DNA of 64,000 bases from Celoporthe dispersa (Eukaryota; Ascomycota; Sordariomycetes; Diaporthales; Cryphonectriaceae). A program made the position numbers and the translations under genes. This document shows, piece after piece, positions 36,207-46,800 of this stretch. The notes under the pieces were generated by a model that was not told the origin of the DNA, did no database searches, and worked only from the letters and a program-made list of their open reading frames with translations. Every line of letters begins with the position of its first letter. The stretch's first letter is position 1. Location of the stretch: positions 186,001-250,000 of the forward strand of contig WAID01000002.1 of NCBI GenBank assembly GCA_016584495.1. The letters are read 5' to 3'.

Positions 36207-37278
36207 TGCCTCTCATGTAGCCAGCTGTTGATCATATGAGCTGTCACCTCTTCTTGAGACCCCGCAGCCTGCGCTCTAGGGCTGACCAGACTGCCACTGC
36301 CGTGCTGCCGTGTTCGCAAAAGCCGTGTTGTGAGAATAGCCAAACTACCATCGTGCTGTCACATGTCACCCCGACAGGGCAGCCCAAGTATTACTACACG
36401 CAAACGGGAGCCTCGTCGTCCAAGACTGCCCTGTGTAGGCTGGCGATGAGCCTTGGGAGGCGCAGGCGTAGTTAGGGCTGCCGCCTTTGTGGCCCTGTGC
36501 GACGAAACCCATTTCAAGTGGATGCAGCGGCTCGGCGGGAGCAGGTACAGGGGGGTTCCCGCCCGAAGCGGAGTGGGACCCTCTTAGCTCAATACCACAG
36601 CAGCGACGCAGGCAGATGTAAACATTTGGGGGAAAGAAGTGGGACGAGCGGATGGATCAGCTGGCACACCAACAACGGCCAGCCCACTCAGCCCCAAGGT
36701 TGCTAGGTCGGGCATTTTGTCGCCAGAACAGGCGTGTGCTGGTCCCTCCTGGTAACACCTTTTCTCTCTCACACGTCCCATCCTGTACTGCCCTGCGCGG
36801 CCTACAGACACCGAGAAAGAAAAGAAAAAAAGAAGACAAAAAGAAGGAGGGGAAACCCCCACCCGAATCTAACTCCAGGCGCCAAGGAGGAGGCTGGCCT
36901 CCCGCGGTGGGAGCTTCGAGCGCGATCCCCCTAGGTTCTTGGGCACGCCCGCCGCGCGACACTAAAACCTCCTAACCAGGCAGCTCGTCGTCACGGAGCT
37001 GTCACGGAGCCGTCACAAAGGGGCTGCCGGGCCTACGACCTAAGTCCCAAAGGTAGATCTAGACCTGATCGCGCCTGCGTCCGTCGGGAGCCCGATCGCA
37101 CCCCAGAGAGGAGGGGGCGAGGAGGGGGAAGAAGGGCAACCCTCAGCTTGGGCCAGCATGTATAACACTGCGGCCCTCGACACCTTCGCCCCTCCATTCT
37201 CCGGTGTGCTGTCACTGGCTCACCTCTAGCCTGCAAGGTGAGCCCTCGCTGCTTTTATTTTTTTTATTTTCATTTTTT

Positions 37279-37298
37279 GTGTGTGTGTGTGTGTGTGT
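37279..37298. repeat. GT dinucleotide repeat
   Basis: Ten GT units about 560 bases upstream of the RBR start codon. Confidence 0.85.
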
Positions 37299-37469
37299 GG
37301 TTTCGGTAGCACTACCCTTGGACGGGAGACGTCTCGTGCCCTCAGGCCCTCCTGGTAGCAGTAACCTCACTGCTGCCTCTGTTGTACCTGCCATACGGGG
37401 CTGTATCGTACCTCGGACCTTAGCTTGTCACCCCGAGGCGAGAGAGGGAGAGGGAGAGGGAGAGGAGGA

Positions 37470-37491
37470 GAGAGAGAGAGAGAGAGAGAGA
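37470..37491. repeat. GA dinucleotide repeat
   Basis: About eleven GA units at the end of a longer GGGAGA-rich tract. Confidence 0.85.
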
Positions 37492-37861
37492 CAGAGGCGC
37501 CTTCGACCCGTCACAGGCGTCCAGACGAGATCCCAAGATTTTACCAAAACCTGTTCCTCGACACACCCGACCTGATCTCGACGCGAGGGCTGTGGGCGGC
37601 CTGCGAGAGGCTGGTCCTGTTATTATACATCTTCCACCTGATCTTCTCCCTCCTTTCTACCTGCTCTTCTGGCTTGTGTCGGCATCCACACTATAAGCTC
37701 GTCCTGTCCTCGAGGCTTCTCCTCATCCCGAACCCTCACCTTTGTTCACACTTTCCGTGCCCACCCCCCCCCCCCCGACTCCCCCGGCGTTAGGCCCAGC
37801 TCCAACTATTCTCAGCTCCCTTCACCCCCAAATCTTGCCTGGTACGTAGCCCAGACTAACC

Positions 37862-40800
37862 ATGCCATCAAATGGAAGGTCCGACTCGCCGCGCTCCTCC
37901 GAACTGTGGCAGGACCACACGTGGCACCTGAACCAACGAAACCAGCTGGGCGGGAGCGGGGATCGCGAGGCAGCAGCAGGAGGGGCAGCAGCAGCAGCTG
38001 AAGACCGAGAAGAACTCGCCAACTATTTCAGGCTGCTGTCGCTGCGCCCGCCAGATCTCAACCCGGTGCCGCCTCATCTAGCTGCAGACCAGCCACGCCA
38101 GCAGGTGCCACCTTCTGGCCAGACATTTCCTGACGAGATGGATGACTTCGCGCCGCTGCCGGACCAGTTTGAAGAGGTCGAGATGGGCGCGCCAGAGCCC
38201 CCAGACGTGTGTTTTGTATCGGACGAGACGAAATCGGCATGCCGTGCAGCAGTCCTCTCCATCTTTCCGGACATTGACCCTGCTTACCTCAGCGGTCTCT
38301 GCGAGGAGCGGCAGTGGTGCTCAAGTGGCGCCGTCGAGCACATCCTGAACCAGCAGGAAGACGGCAACCAGTACCCCACGGCTCTCAAGGCCAACCTCAA
38401 GAGGAAGCGCGACGACGAGGACGAGATCCAGAGACAGGACAACGCCGCCAAGAGGTGGGATAACGAGTGGCGCAGAAATGAACGTAGGGATCACTCGTAC
38501 TTCAAGACAAGGTGCGCTTCGATCCTGCCTCCGACTTCTTCTCCTCCCCTGGGAGAGAGAGACTGGGACTTCCACCCTTGTACTGACCCTCACGCAGCAG
38601 CGCCATCCTGACACAGGCTTTTCCGCAGTTGTATATGGACGACATGCGGAAGTACATGGATCAGCATGGCAAGCTGCTCTTTCCCACCTTTCTCGGGCTG
38701 TCCAGAGCCGTGGCCGAGTGGGACAACCGGAATCCGCCCTTCAAGACGAAGCTCAGGGTCTGCAAGCTTGCCTATTGCCCCTCGGACGAGGAGATTGAGC
38801 TCCGCATCCAGGCAGCAGTGTCGGGAGGCGAGCGCGAGGCGCTGGAGGAGTTCCGTGCCGCCCGCGCCATCCAGACGAGAGAGGCTGCTGAGGCTGAGCA
38901 CAAGAGACGCAGGGAGCAGGAGGAGCTACAAAACTTCGAGACGGCAAAGAGAGAGGGGAACGTTGTCGACTGTGGATGCTGCTACGTCGAGTACGCACTT
39001 AACAGGATGGTGCACTGCGATGGTGAAGAGCTACATGTGAGTGGTCTCGAGCCCCTGCCGACGCACCGATCCCTTGTCTCTCGGCTGCTGCTGATCAAAA
39101 TCCGGCCTGTTCACAGTGGTTCTGTCGCGACTGCGCCCGGATGATGGCGGAGACGCAGATAGGCCTCGCCAAGCACAAGCTGGCCTGTATGTCCACCGAC
39201 GGCTGTCCAGGCCACTTCCCGCTCCATCAGCGGGAGATCTTTCTCGACGCGCACTCCTTGACGGCATTGGACCGCATCGAGCAGGAGGCATCTCTCCGAG
39301 AAGCTGGTATTGAAAATCTCGAGACCTGCCCCTTCTGTCCATTTGCGATGGTTAGTAAACACCTGCCAGCCTGAGATTCCCAGATCACCAAACATTCTTC
39401 TTAACTCTTTTTTCCTATTTTTAATATTCTTCTTCTTTTCTCTTTTGTGACTAACTCTCATACATCATAGGAATACCCACCATTAGAGGAGGATAAAGAA
39501 TTTCGCTGCCTGATGCCTGACTGCAAGGTGGTAAGCTGCCGGGCCTGTCGACAAGAGACTCACATCCCAAAGACTTGTGATGAGGCTGCTCTTGAGCGAG
39601 GCCATTCAGCTCGCCACACGATAGAGGAGGCTATGTCAGCAGCTCTCATACGGACATGCAATAAATGCTCCACACCTTTCATCAAGGAGAATGGCTGCAA
39701 CAAGGTGTGTATAGAAACATGAGCGGCACGACAGTCTTGGATGATCACACTGCTGACAGCTGCTAGATGACCTGCACCAAATGCCGCAACATCCAGTGCT
39801 ACACTTGTTCCAAATCCTGCGACTATACACACTTCAATGACACTGCCCGAGGGGGTAGAGTCGGCCAGTGTCCACTCTTTGACAAGGAGGGGACTGATGT
39901 CCGTCATGCTGAGGAGGTGAAGATCGCCGAGCAGGAAGCCCGCACAAGGGTGCTTGAGGAGAATACAGATGTTGATGCTGCATTCTTGGACATAAAGACA
40001 TCTGAACGGGTCCAGAGGGATGAGCAACAGCGACTGACACAGGGTAAGTCTCCCCTGGCTGAGAGAGGCGGAAGATATACATTGTGAGTCTTGGTGGCTG
40101 CTGTGCTAATAACCGTCTTAGATGCCCACAGGCATCGTCCTGTTGCTGATGTTGTTCAGAGGGCAGGGATACGCCAGCGCATGCAGCAGGCGATCATTGA
40201 ACGTAGACGGGCGTATCGGGCTCAGCGACTGGCCGCTAGAGAAGGACACGCTGCGGCCCCGATGATCCCAGCACCATTCCACGAGCCGCTCCCAGCACGG
40301 CTGCCACCCCCAGCGGGTGCAGCCTTCCCTCTACAACAGAACCTAGCAGCACCGCCCGTGCCATTGCCTGGACCGCCCGATCAGCTTCCAAAGCTGGGCG
40401 CCGCTGCCCTGCAGCTGCCGGGCCTGAGTGGCCGGTCTGGGATGGTATGATGCCAAGGCTGGATGAAGCCATCGCGGACGTGGCCCCCATGATACCAAGG
40501 CTAAATGAAGCCATCGCGAACGTTGCCCCTGGTATCCGACATAGTATGCCGCTTTACGCACCACCTGCCGGTCAAGGCCCGCACGGAGTCGCTAATGAGA
40601 ACCCTCATAGGGCTGAGAGGGCTGCGCCGCAGGATGAGCCGCTGAACAACAACCCCAACCACCCATGGATAGGTGCCAACGCATTTGGCCTGCCGCCTCT
40701 TCCTATGGAGGAAAATCACATACTAGGCCGTCGCCGCCCCAACCCCAACTGGGCGGGTCCTGTCTTTGGACCTGGCGCCCACATGAACTTTCCAGGTATG

Positions 40801-41124
40801 GCCGCCCTGCCAGACCCGCTACGTGGACCGCAAGCACCGACCCCGCCTCAGCCAGCTCCTCAACCAGACCAGCCATACCACCTCGGAGCAGCGGCTGATC
40901 CCGCGCAGAGGCCGTACTATCGCGATCTTAGTGCGCTGCAGACCCCTCTCCCGATGATCGACCTCACTGGTGAGGATGACGGTAGTGATGCCGCGAATGA
41001 TGCCGCGGGGAGCGGGCTCCGAGGTGGCGATGTGCAGAATCTGGACTTTAACGCGCTTGTATCGCTTGGTGACGATGCAGAGCTGACCCTACAAGAATTT
41101 CTCAACAACGGGAGCCTTCTTTGA
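37862..41124 (+). CDS. RBR-type E3 ubiquitin ligase, RNF216-like
   Basis: Six exons: 37862-38511, 38598-39036, 39117-39350, 39471-39704, 39767-40043 and 40122-41124. About 945 residues after one correction. All junctions keep frame, with donors GTGAGT, GTTAGT and GTAAGT and the branch site GCTAAT in the last intron. The order is an acidic/glutamine-rich N-terminus, RING1 from about residue 342 (CGCC, CDGEELHWFCRDC), an in-between-RING domain with CPFCPF and CRACRQETH, and RING2 from about 504 (CNKC, NGCNKMTCTKC, QCYTCSKSC). The Cys after MT (about 522) is the expected catalytic thioester residue of RBR ligases, which take ubiquitin from E2 onto this Cys before transfer. The tail is long and Pro/Ala-rich and includes a 42-base tandem duplication. 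The tail changes frame somewhere in 40350-40446 (one base apparently missing); otherwise the protein would stop at 40450. Substrates are unknown. Confidence 0.85.
40447..40530 (+). repeat. 42-base tandem duplication inside the RBR tail
   Basis: Copies 40447-40488 and 40489-40530 encode MMPRLDEAIADVAP and MIPRLNEAIANVAP. They differ at six positions. In every case the second copy has A or T where the first has G or C. Confidence 0.85.
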
Positions 41125-41902
41125 TTTTCTACGATTCCTCAAGAGCTCATTAAAGTGAGCCGGGCGGGGCCTTCCGCGCATCCATCACCACGTGCGGACG
41201 ACTCGGGCTGCCGCGACGATTTCAAGCACTACCTGCGCCCGTGGCGGTTCTGCGAGTGTGCATCAAGGGCCTATCTGGCCTGAGGTGTACTTGACGAGTT
41301 ATGATAAAGAGGATACCCAGCATTGCCTGCTTGTTTCTTTCTGCTTACATGGCATAGCATCTATGGCCGCTTGCATCTTGGTTTCTGGGGGCCCTTCAGA
41401 AGAGATTCGACTGCGAGAGATTTCTCACTTGTGCGGCCAGGGAGTCACGGAGGGAATGTTTGATGACATGGCGGGTAGCATAGTTTTCTTGCGGTGCAGC
41501 AGTAATTCATAATGCGTCGTTCTTTAATCTGATGGGGGTAGTGTGTTGAGCTCTTGATGCTGTCGTGATAGAGTCCGTGACGCTTCTGGCCTCTAGGCCC
41601 GCCTGGATGAACATGATGAGGTACCCTCGTCCCTGGTCGGCGTTTACTCGCCTTCTCCTTCAGGTGTTCTGAGGGCCCCGCCCCCGGCAATGGTGCTTCC
41701 TCCATCAGCGGCTGCTGTGGACTGGGACAGTGAGCGTAGACAGCGGCTTCCATCCGTAGTGAGTATCAGCGCTGGTTCATCCACCAGTGCTGCGGCAGCC
41801 CCCCGCTCTCCCCCCCGGGGCGAAACCTTTCACGGCTTAAAGTGCGGTCTATGTATGCTGTACGGCTGCGACAGTTTGGCCAGCCGCAGCTACGGCGCCC
41901 CT
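41125..41902. other. Convergent 3' interval
   Basis: 778 bases between the stops of the RBR gene (plus) and the DCC1-like ORF (minus). I searched the minus strand here for the missing middle of DCC1 and found no matching segment in any frame. No other gene was seen. Confidence 0.5.
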
Positions 41903-42268
41903 TCACCTGGTCTTTCCGAATCTCTCATGCCACTTCCCCCTGGCGGCGGTTGCAGGCGCACCGGCCCTCTCGGCCTCGGGGACGAGCTCCACCACCTCGT
42001 GGACAGTGGCGACGGCGTCGAGGCTGCCTTGGCCCGTGGCCTGCAGCAGGACGAGGGCGTTGGACGTGTTCTTCTGCCGGAGCGACCAGGTCCTGTCGTC
42101 TGGCGTCTTGAGCAGGCCTGCTGCCTCTGTTGACTGGAGGCGGAGCGTGGGCGGGGCGTCGGACTCCAGGAGGGCGAGGAGCTCAGGCGGGAGCTCGAGG
42201 AGCCTGTAGCCCTGGTCCGAGGGGTTGTGGCTTAGGGGGATGCTGGTGGCGGCGGTGGTGGTTGGCAT
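41903..42268 (-). CDS. DCC1: DCC1-like ORF, apparently lacking its middle
   Basis: An uninterrupted 121-residue ORF. Residues 1-95 resemble the start of fungal Dcc1: a SIPLSHNPSDQGYRLLELPP opening, an LLALLESDAPPTLRLQS strand, then DRTWSLRQKNTSNALVLLQ and VATVHEVVELVPE. Dcc1 is a subunit of the Ctf18-RFC clamp loader needed for sister-chromatid cohesion; its N-terminus forms a beta-barrel with Ctf8 and Ctf18, and its C-terminal winged-helix domains contact DNA polymerase epsilon. Normal length is about 350-400 residues. Here the N-terminal part runs straight into GKWHERFGKTR, which resembles the extreme C-terminus of fungal Dcc1 as I recall it, so some 230-280 residues seem to be absent. It could be an internal deletion, an assembly collapse, or an unrelated short protein. 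The assignment rests on recalled motifs only. Confidence 0.6.
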   Translation of the reverse strand: MPTTTAATSIPLSHNPSDQGYRLLELPPELLALLESDAPPTLRLQSTEAAGLLKTPDDRTWSLRQKNTSNALVLLQATGQGSLDAVATVHEVVELVPEAERAGAPATAARGKWHERFGKTR

Positions 42269-43883
42269 GATGACGGGTGTGGCCTTGTAAGTCGCGCGCG
42301 GGTTGTGGTGCGGAGGGTTCAGATGTGGACATTACTGCCCTCCGTTACTATAGTATCAAGGGCAGTAAATAATCAATAATAGCACCTGGGTAAATAAATA
42401 TGTAGTTAGTGGTCTTCGAGCTCGGCAGGCTCCGATCCACGGGGGCGAGACCCGCGCTAATCAGGTCACAGCCGCGGTGGTCCCTGTCGACAGGGATCTA
42501 CGCGCCTGGGGGGTGGGTGGCTGGTGGGGTTCTTGCTTGTTTACAACTCTCTGACAACAGAGGGAGGTGAGGTGCTGCAGCGTGCTGGGACTGCGCTGCG
42601 GTATCGACGGTTTCCTTCGATCCACACCGCCTCTCCAACCTCCCCTCCCCCCCCCCAGCACCCGGGCATGGTCCTGACACACTTCCAAGGTTTCCACCTG
42701 TCGCCCACCACCGTCCACCGTCCCAGCGTCCACTGTCTACTTACTGTCCACTATCCACACGCGAGAAGAAGGCCCAAAAAGGTTCCACCTGCGTTGAGAT
42801 CCGAAATCTGACACGCCTTCGCTGACTGGCATCGCTGTGGTCTCCGACCCGCCCTGCCCGCACCGCCTGCCCAGCCCAGCCCACTTTGATTTTCATGCGC
42901 CAAAACATTGAGCACTGGTCACGCATCACATCATCGACACAAATTGTTGTTCACCAGCCCACCTGTTGTTGTTGGCCTGGTCCGGTCTGGCCTGTGTGTC
43001 CTTGTACCTTCTCGTACGTACACACGACACACTTGCTCGTCCCCCTCCGTACAAGGACGACCACCTTGGGAGACTGATTCCTCCCTCTGCTTCCTACTCC
43101 CTCGACAACCTCGTTTCTCACATCGACCTTCTTCTCCTCGGTCCCGTTTCTGTTTCTTGTACAATCTTTTGGCCCCGCCTCTGGACCCTTGCCCACGGTT
43201 GTTTCGACGACCACTTCCCTCTTTTTTTTCTTCTTTTTTCTTCTTTTTTTCTTTGCCAGGCGTATTGTCACCCATTATTATCGTCGCGCGCGACCTCTTT
43301 TCACACACACACACACACACACACACAGCCACACACGTGTGGCATTCCGCTGCAGCGCAACAGTTCATCCATCCTGCGTGCTCAGGACCCCTCCCCAGCA
43401 CTCGCCTCTGACCCGGCAGCCTGAGCCTGACGGGCTGGCCGACTGCAGCTCCGACTTTGACCTGTCCCACCAGACCGCAGGCCTGGCCTGGCAATGCACC
43501 ATTAATCGAACTGCCAGTCTGTCGCGCATCGGCTGGACCACACGACCTCGCTGCACCTCAGGTTTCACTGCAGGCTCCCGCAGCACAGGAGCGGCCGCCG
43601 ATTGGACAGCCCGGTGCGATTCTTGTTTTCCTCCAGAGTCGCGCTGTCCTGTCCCGTCCCGTCTGTTCTCAACAGAAACGTTTCTGCTCCTCCCGAGTCG
43701 CACGCCCGCCACACACGGCCCCTCGACCGATTCATCTGAACCTTTTTTTTCCCCCGGCCGCCGCCCTCGACCACCCTCCACGGCCCCAACCGAGTCAGCA
43801 CGGCTGCTGATCCCGCCATATTGACACCACTGCTTGCCCCTCCGAGAAGAAACAAGACCATGCTCCAGGCCCGCTGAGCGACC
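42269..43883. other. Intergenic; leader of the RhoGEF gene at right
   Basis: Promoter of the DCC1-like ORF at the left, then C/T-rich sequence typical of a fungal 5' leader up to the RhoGEF start codon, with a CA repeat at 43302-43328. The open frames here (for example 42908-43411) are low-complexity and not supported. Confidence 0.5.
43302..43328. repeat. CA dinucleotide repeat
   Basis: About thirteen CA units in the pyrimidine-rich leader region of the RhoGEF gene. Confidence 0.85.
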
Positions 43884-46800
43884 ATGGTTCGAGTCACCGA
43901 GGAGCTGGCACTGGCGCCCGAGAGCGTCAACCTCTACTACGCAAATGACCCTCAGCTGGGCCACCTTCCCATCCTGGTCTTCCACGGCGCGTCCACCACC
44001 GCCAACTACACCCAGAACAGCTCGCGCATACAGATACATGTCTTCACCCCGGCCGGCTTCCAGTCCTTCCCGCGACTCACCGTCTCTCCGAACTCTCCCT
44101 TCTACTCGGTCGTCAGCCGCCTGCCGCGCGAGTTCCAAGGGGACGAGGTGTACAGAGGCCTCGCCTTTGGCCTCTTCAAATATTTCACCGAGCTTCCCGA
44201 CGTTGCCAAGAGCCTGCTGAGGAAGCAGTACCCCAACTCGGCGGGACACAGGCCAGGCTCGGGCCCGGCCCTCTTCGGCGAACAACATGCAGCTGATCTT
44301 GCCAAGTCCATGGTCAAGTCTGATAACGCGGCGGACATCATCCAGATATTATCAGGCGCCCTGCAGACCCAGCACATCAGCAACGTCGATATAGACCTGG
44401 TCCTGCCGCCAGGATCCATAATACCCCTCAACTATGACGAGCTCGAGGAGGTGCCCGACGACGAGGACGACCTGCTCGACCCGACCCTGCGGCAGTATGG
44501 CATGTACACATCGTTAGTGAAGCTGTGGGGCGAGCCTGTATTCCTGCCGACCTCAAAACTACGGAGGGCTCCGTCGAAACCGACCTCGCTGAACCGGGGC
44601 AAGTCTTTCTCGAAAGACCAGAAGGAGGAGCTCCGGGTGAAGCTGGTAGAGCTTGTCGAGACGGAGGAGCGCTATGTGGCCAAGGTGGAAGAGCTGGTGC
44701 AGGTCATCGCGGCGGACTTCCGACAATGTGCCAAGAATCGCTCGCCCGAGAGCATCAGCCCGACCGAGGAGGAGGTGGACAGGCTGTTTCCCAGATCGGC
44801 CGACAGCATCCTAGAGCTCAATTCGGCGTTCATGCATGAGCTGCGCAGGGCCCTGGACGAGACAGAGGGAGGAGACGCGGTGAACCACGTTGACGCCTCC
44901 CAAGGGAGCGTCTCCCGGGCAGGAGGCTCTGCCAAGGCCAAGGATCCGAGCGGCGCCCTCTCAGTGGCACGGCTGTTCTTGGAGTGGTTCCCAAAGTTCA
45001 CAGATAGCTACCAGGACTACATCCGGGCGAGCCAGAACTTCCCTCATCTGCTGAATGGCTTCCTCGACAAGCAGTCCAGCTTCCGGCAGAGGGTGGCGCA
45101 GAAGGGCGACCAGACGATCCGGTCGATATTAATCGAGCCCGTCCAGCGACTACCCCGATACAGCCTGCTCATTGACCAGATCGTGGGCTGCCTGCCGATT
45201 ACGCACCCTGCCTTGCAGCTTATGCTCAAGGCCAGGGACATTATCACCAACATTTGCTCCATGGACGAGCCGCTGGTGGACAAGCCTCACGTCACGAACC
45301 GCCTCCGGAACATGGTCGAGTCCTGGCCCCTCGACCTCGAGCCGCAAGGTCGCCTGGTCCTAGCCGTCGATTTCGCCGAGCTGGCCCCGCCGTTCAGCTT
45401 GGAGATGCCCCAGCTGGGGGACAGGATGCAAACGGCATACTGCTGCTCTTCTCCGACTGTGTAGTTCTGGTCAGGAAGAAGTCGAGTTCGAGCCCGACCG
45501 GCAGGGAGCTGGTCAGAGAGATCGACAAGCCGTCTCCAGCCGGGCTCCTTGCATCCATGACCAACGCAGCAGGTGGACCGGGGTCGTATGACCTTGTCTT
45601 CACGGGCTGGCACTTCCTTGCTGATATCCGATTCACCGAGTCAGAGGATGGTCGCCTGCTGTGGATGACGTCCACCAAGGAGATGAAGGCCGCACACACC
45701 AGCGACTTTGGGATCGGCAGGGCCGTCACGTCCAACTGCTTCGTCCTGCAGGAGGCCTTTGAAGGAAGAGCCGGCAAGCTGAGCGAGGACATTGTCAAAG
45801 CCCGTGTCGAAGGCCGTTTCTCGGAGACGGAGCGCGAGTCTCCAACGTGGACGCTGAGATCCGTGAAGATGCCCGACAGCCTGCTGGGCATGCACGCTGC
45901 CGTGTTTCAGGAGGCAGCAGAGCAGCTCGTCGGAGGCCGCAGAGAACCTGCACCGATCCGCATCGTGGTCGACAACGAAAAGGGCACTAAGGGACACCCG
46001 GTCGGGCACTATGGTGTCGAGATCGTGACCGAGGTCAGGGGTGGTGATCTGAGGCGTGTGCGGATGACCACGCTTGGTCTGCACGGCAAGCAGTATACGG
46101 ATGATGTGGCCCTGGAAGATTTCGTGCCCACACTGTCCAGGCGAAGTAGGTTGCTCTCCGGGCCTTCCTTTCCTTGTACAAGCCGCTGACCATAAACACA
46201 GTCATCCAACTGCTGAGCACTCAATTTAACGTGGCCAATCTCCACATCACCCCTGCACTGGTATCTTACTATACCAAGATCGGACGAAATCTCAACTTCA
46301 ACGCATCAAGAGCGGAGAAGACAAGATCGCTATTCAGCACGTCCCCCGTCAAAATGCTGTCGAGCTTCCTCGGTGGCAGCACGCCTGACATTACCTCAAC
46401 GAGCCCTGGGCCCAAACAAAAGGAGGTCCTGCTCGGCCCACCCCCAAATATCAGCCGGGCAGCAGTATCCAAAGAGTCCCTGGTGAGCTCAATCAGGAGC
46501 CGTACCAGCCAAGATACTGTCCCGATTGGTCTGGAGGAGGACCGGCCTGAGAACCCGCTGGTCCGCCTCGAGCAGACCTTCACCGGATACGTCGCATGCC
46601 TGCAGTCTCGCAAGGGTCACTTCACTGCGCGCCTGCTGATGAACAGGTCCTCAGCCGACGAACTTGTGGTCAACGACCTGTACAACCGGCTCATGGAGAG
46701 CCCATATGACTTGGAAGCTTCTTCCGATGTCACCTCGGAGACCATCTTTGTGGCTTTCGAGAAGTTTGTGCGCATTGCGTGGCAGGAACAGATGGGAGAT

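Larger units (their letters stand above)
36207..37861. other. Intergenic; leader of the RBR gene at right
   Basis: No protein-like frame was seen. The stretch contains a GT repeat (37279-37298), a GA repeat (37470-37491) and a C/T-rich stretch up to the RBR start codon, as expected for promoter and 5' leader. Confidence 0.5.

Noticed and set aside
38629..39144. Exon 2 of the RBR gene starting at TTG after the AG at 38628
   Set aside because: Out of phase with the exon 1 donor at 38512; the acceptors at 38597 or 38600 keep frame and add AILTQAFPQ-type sequence.
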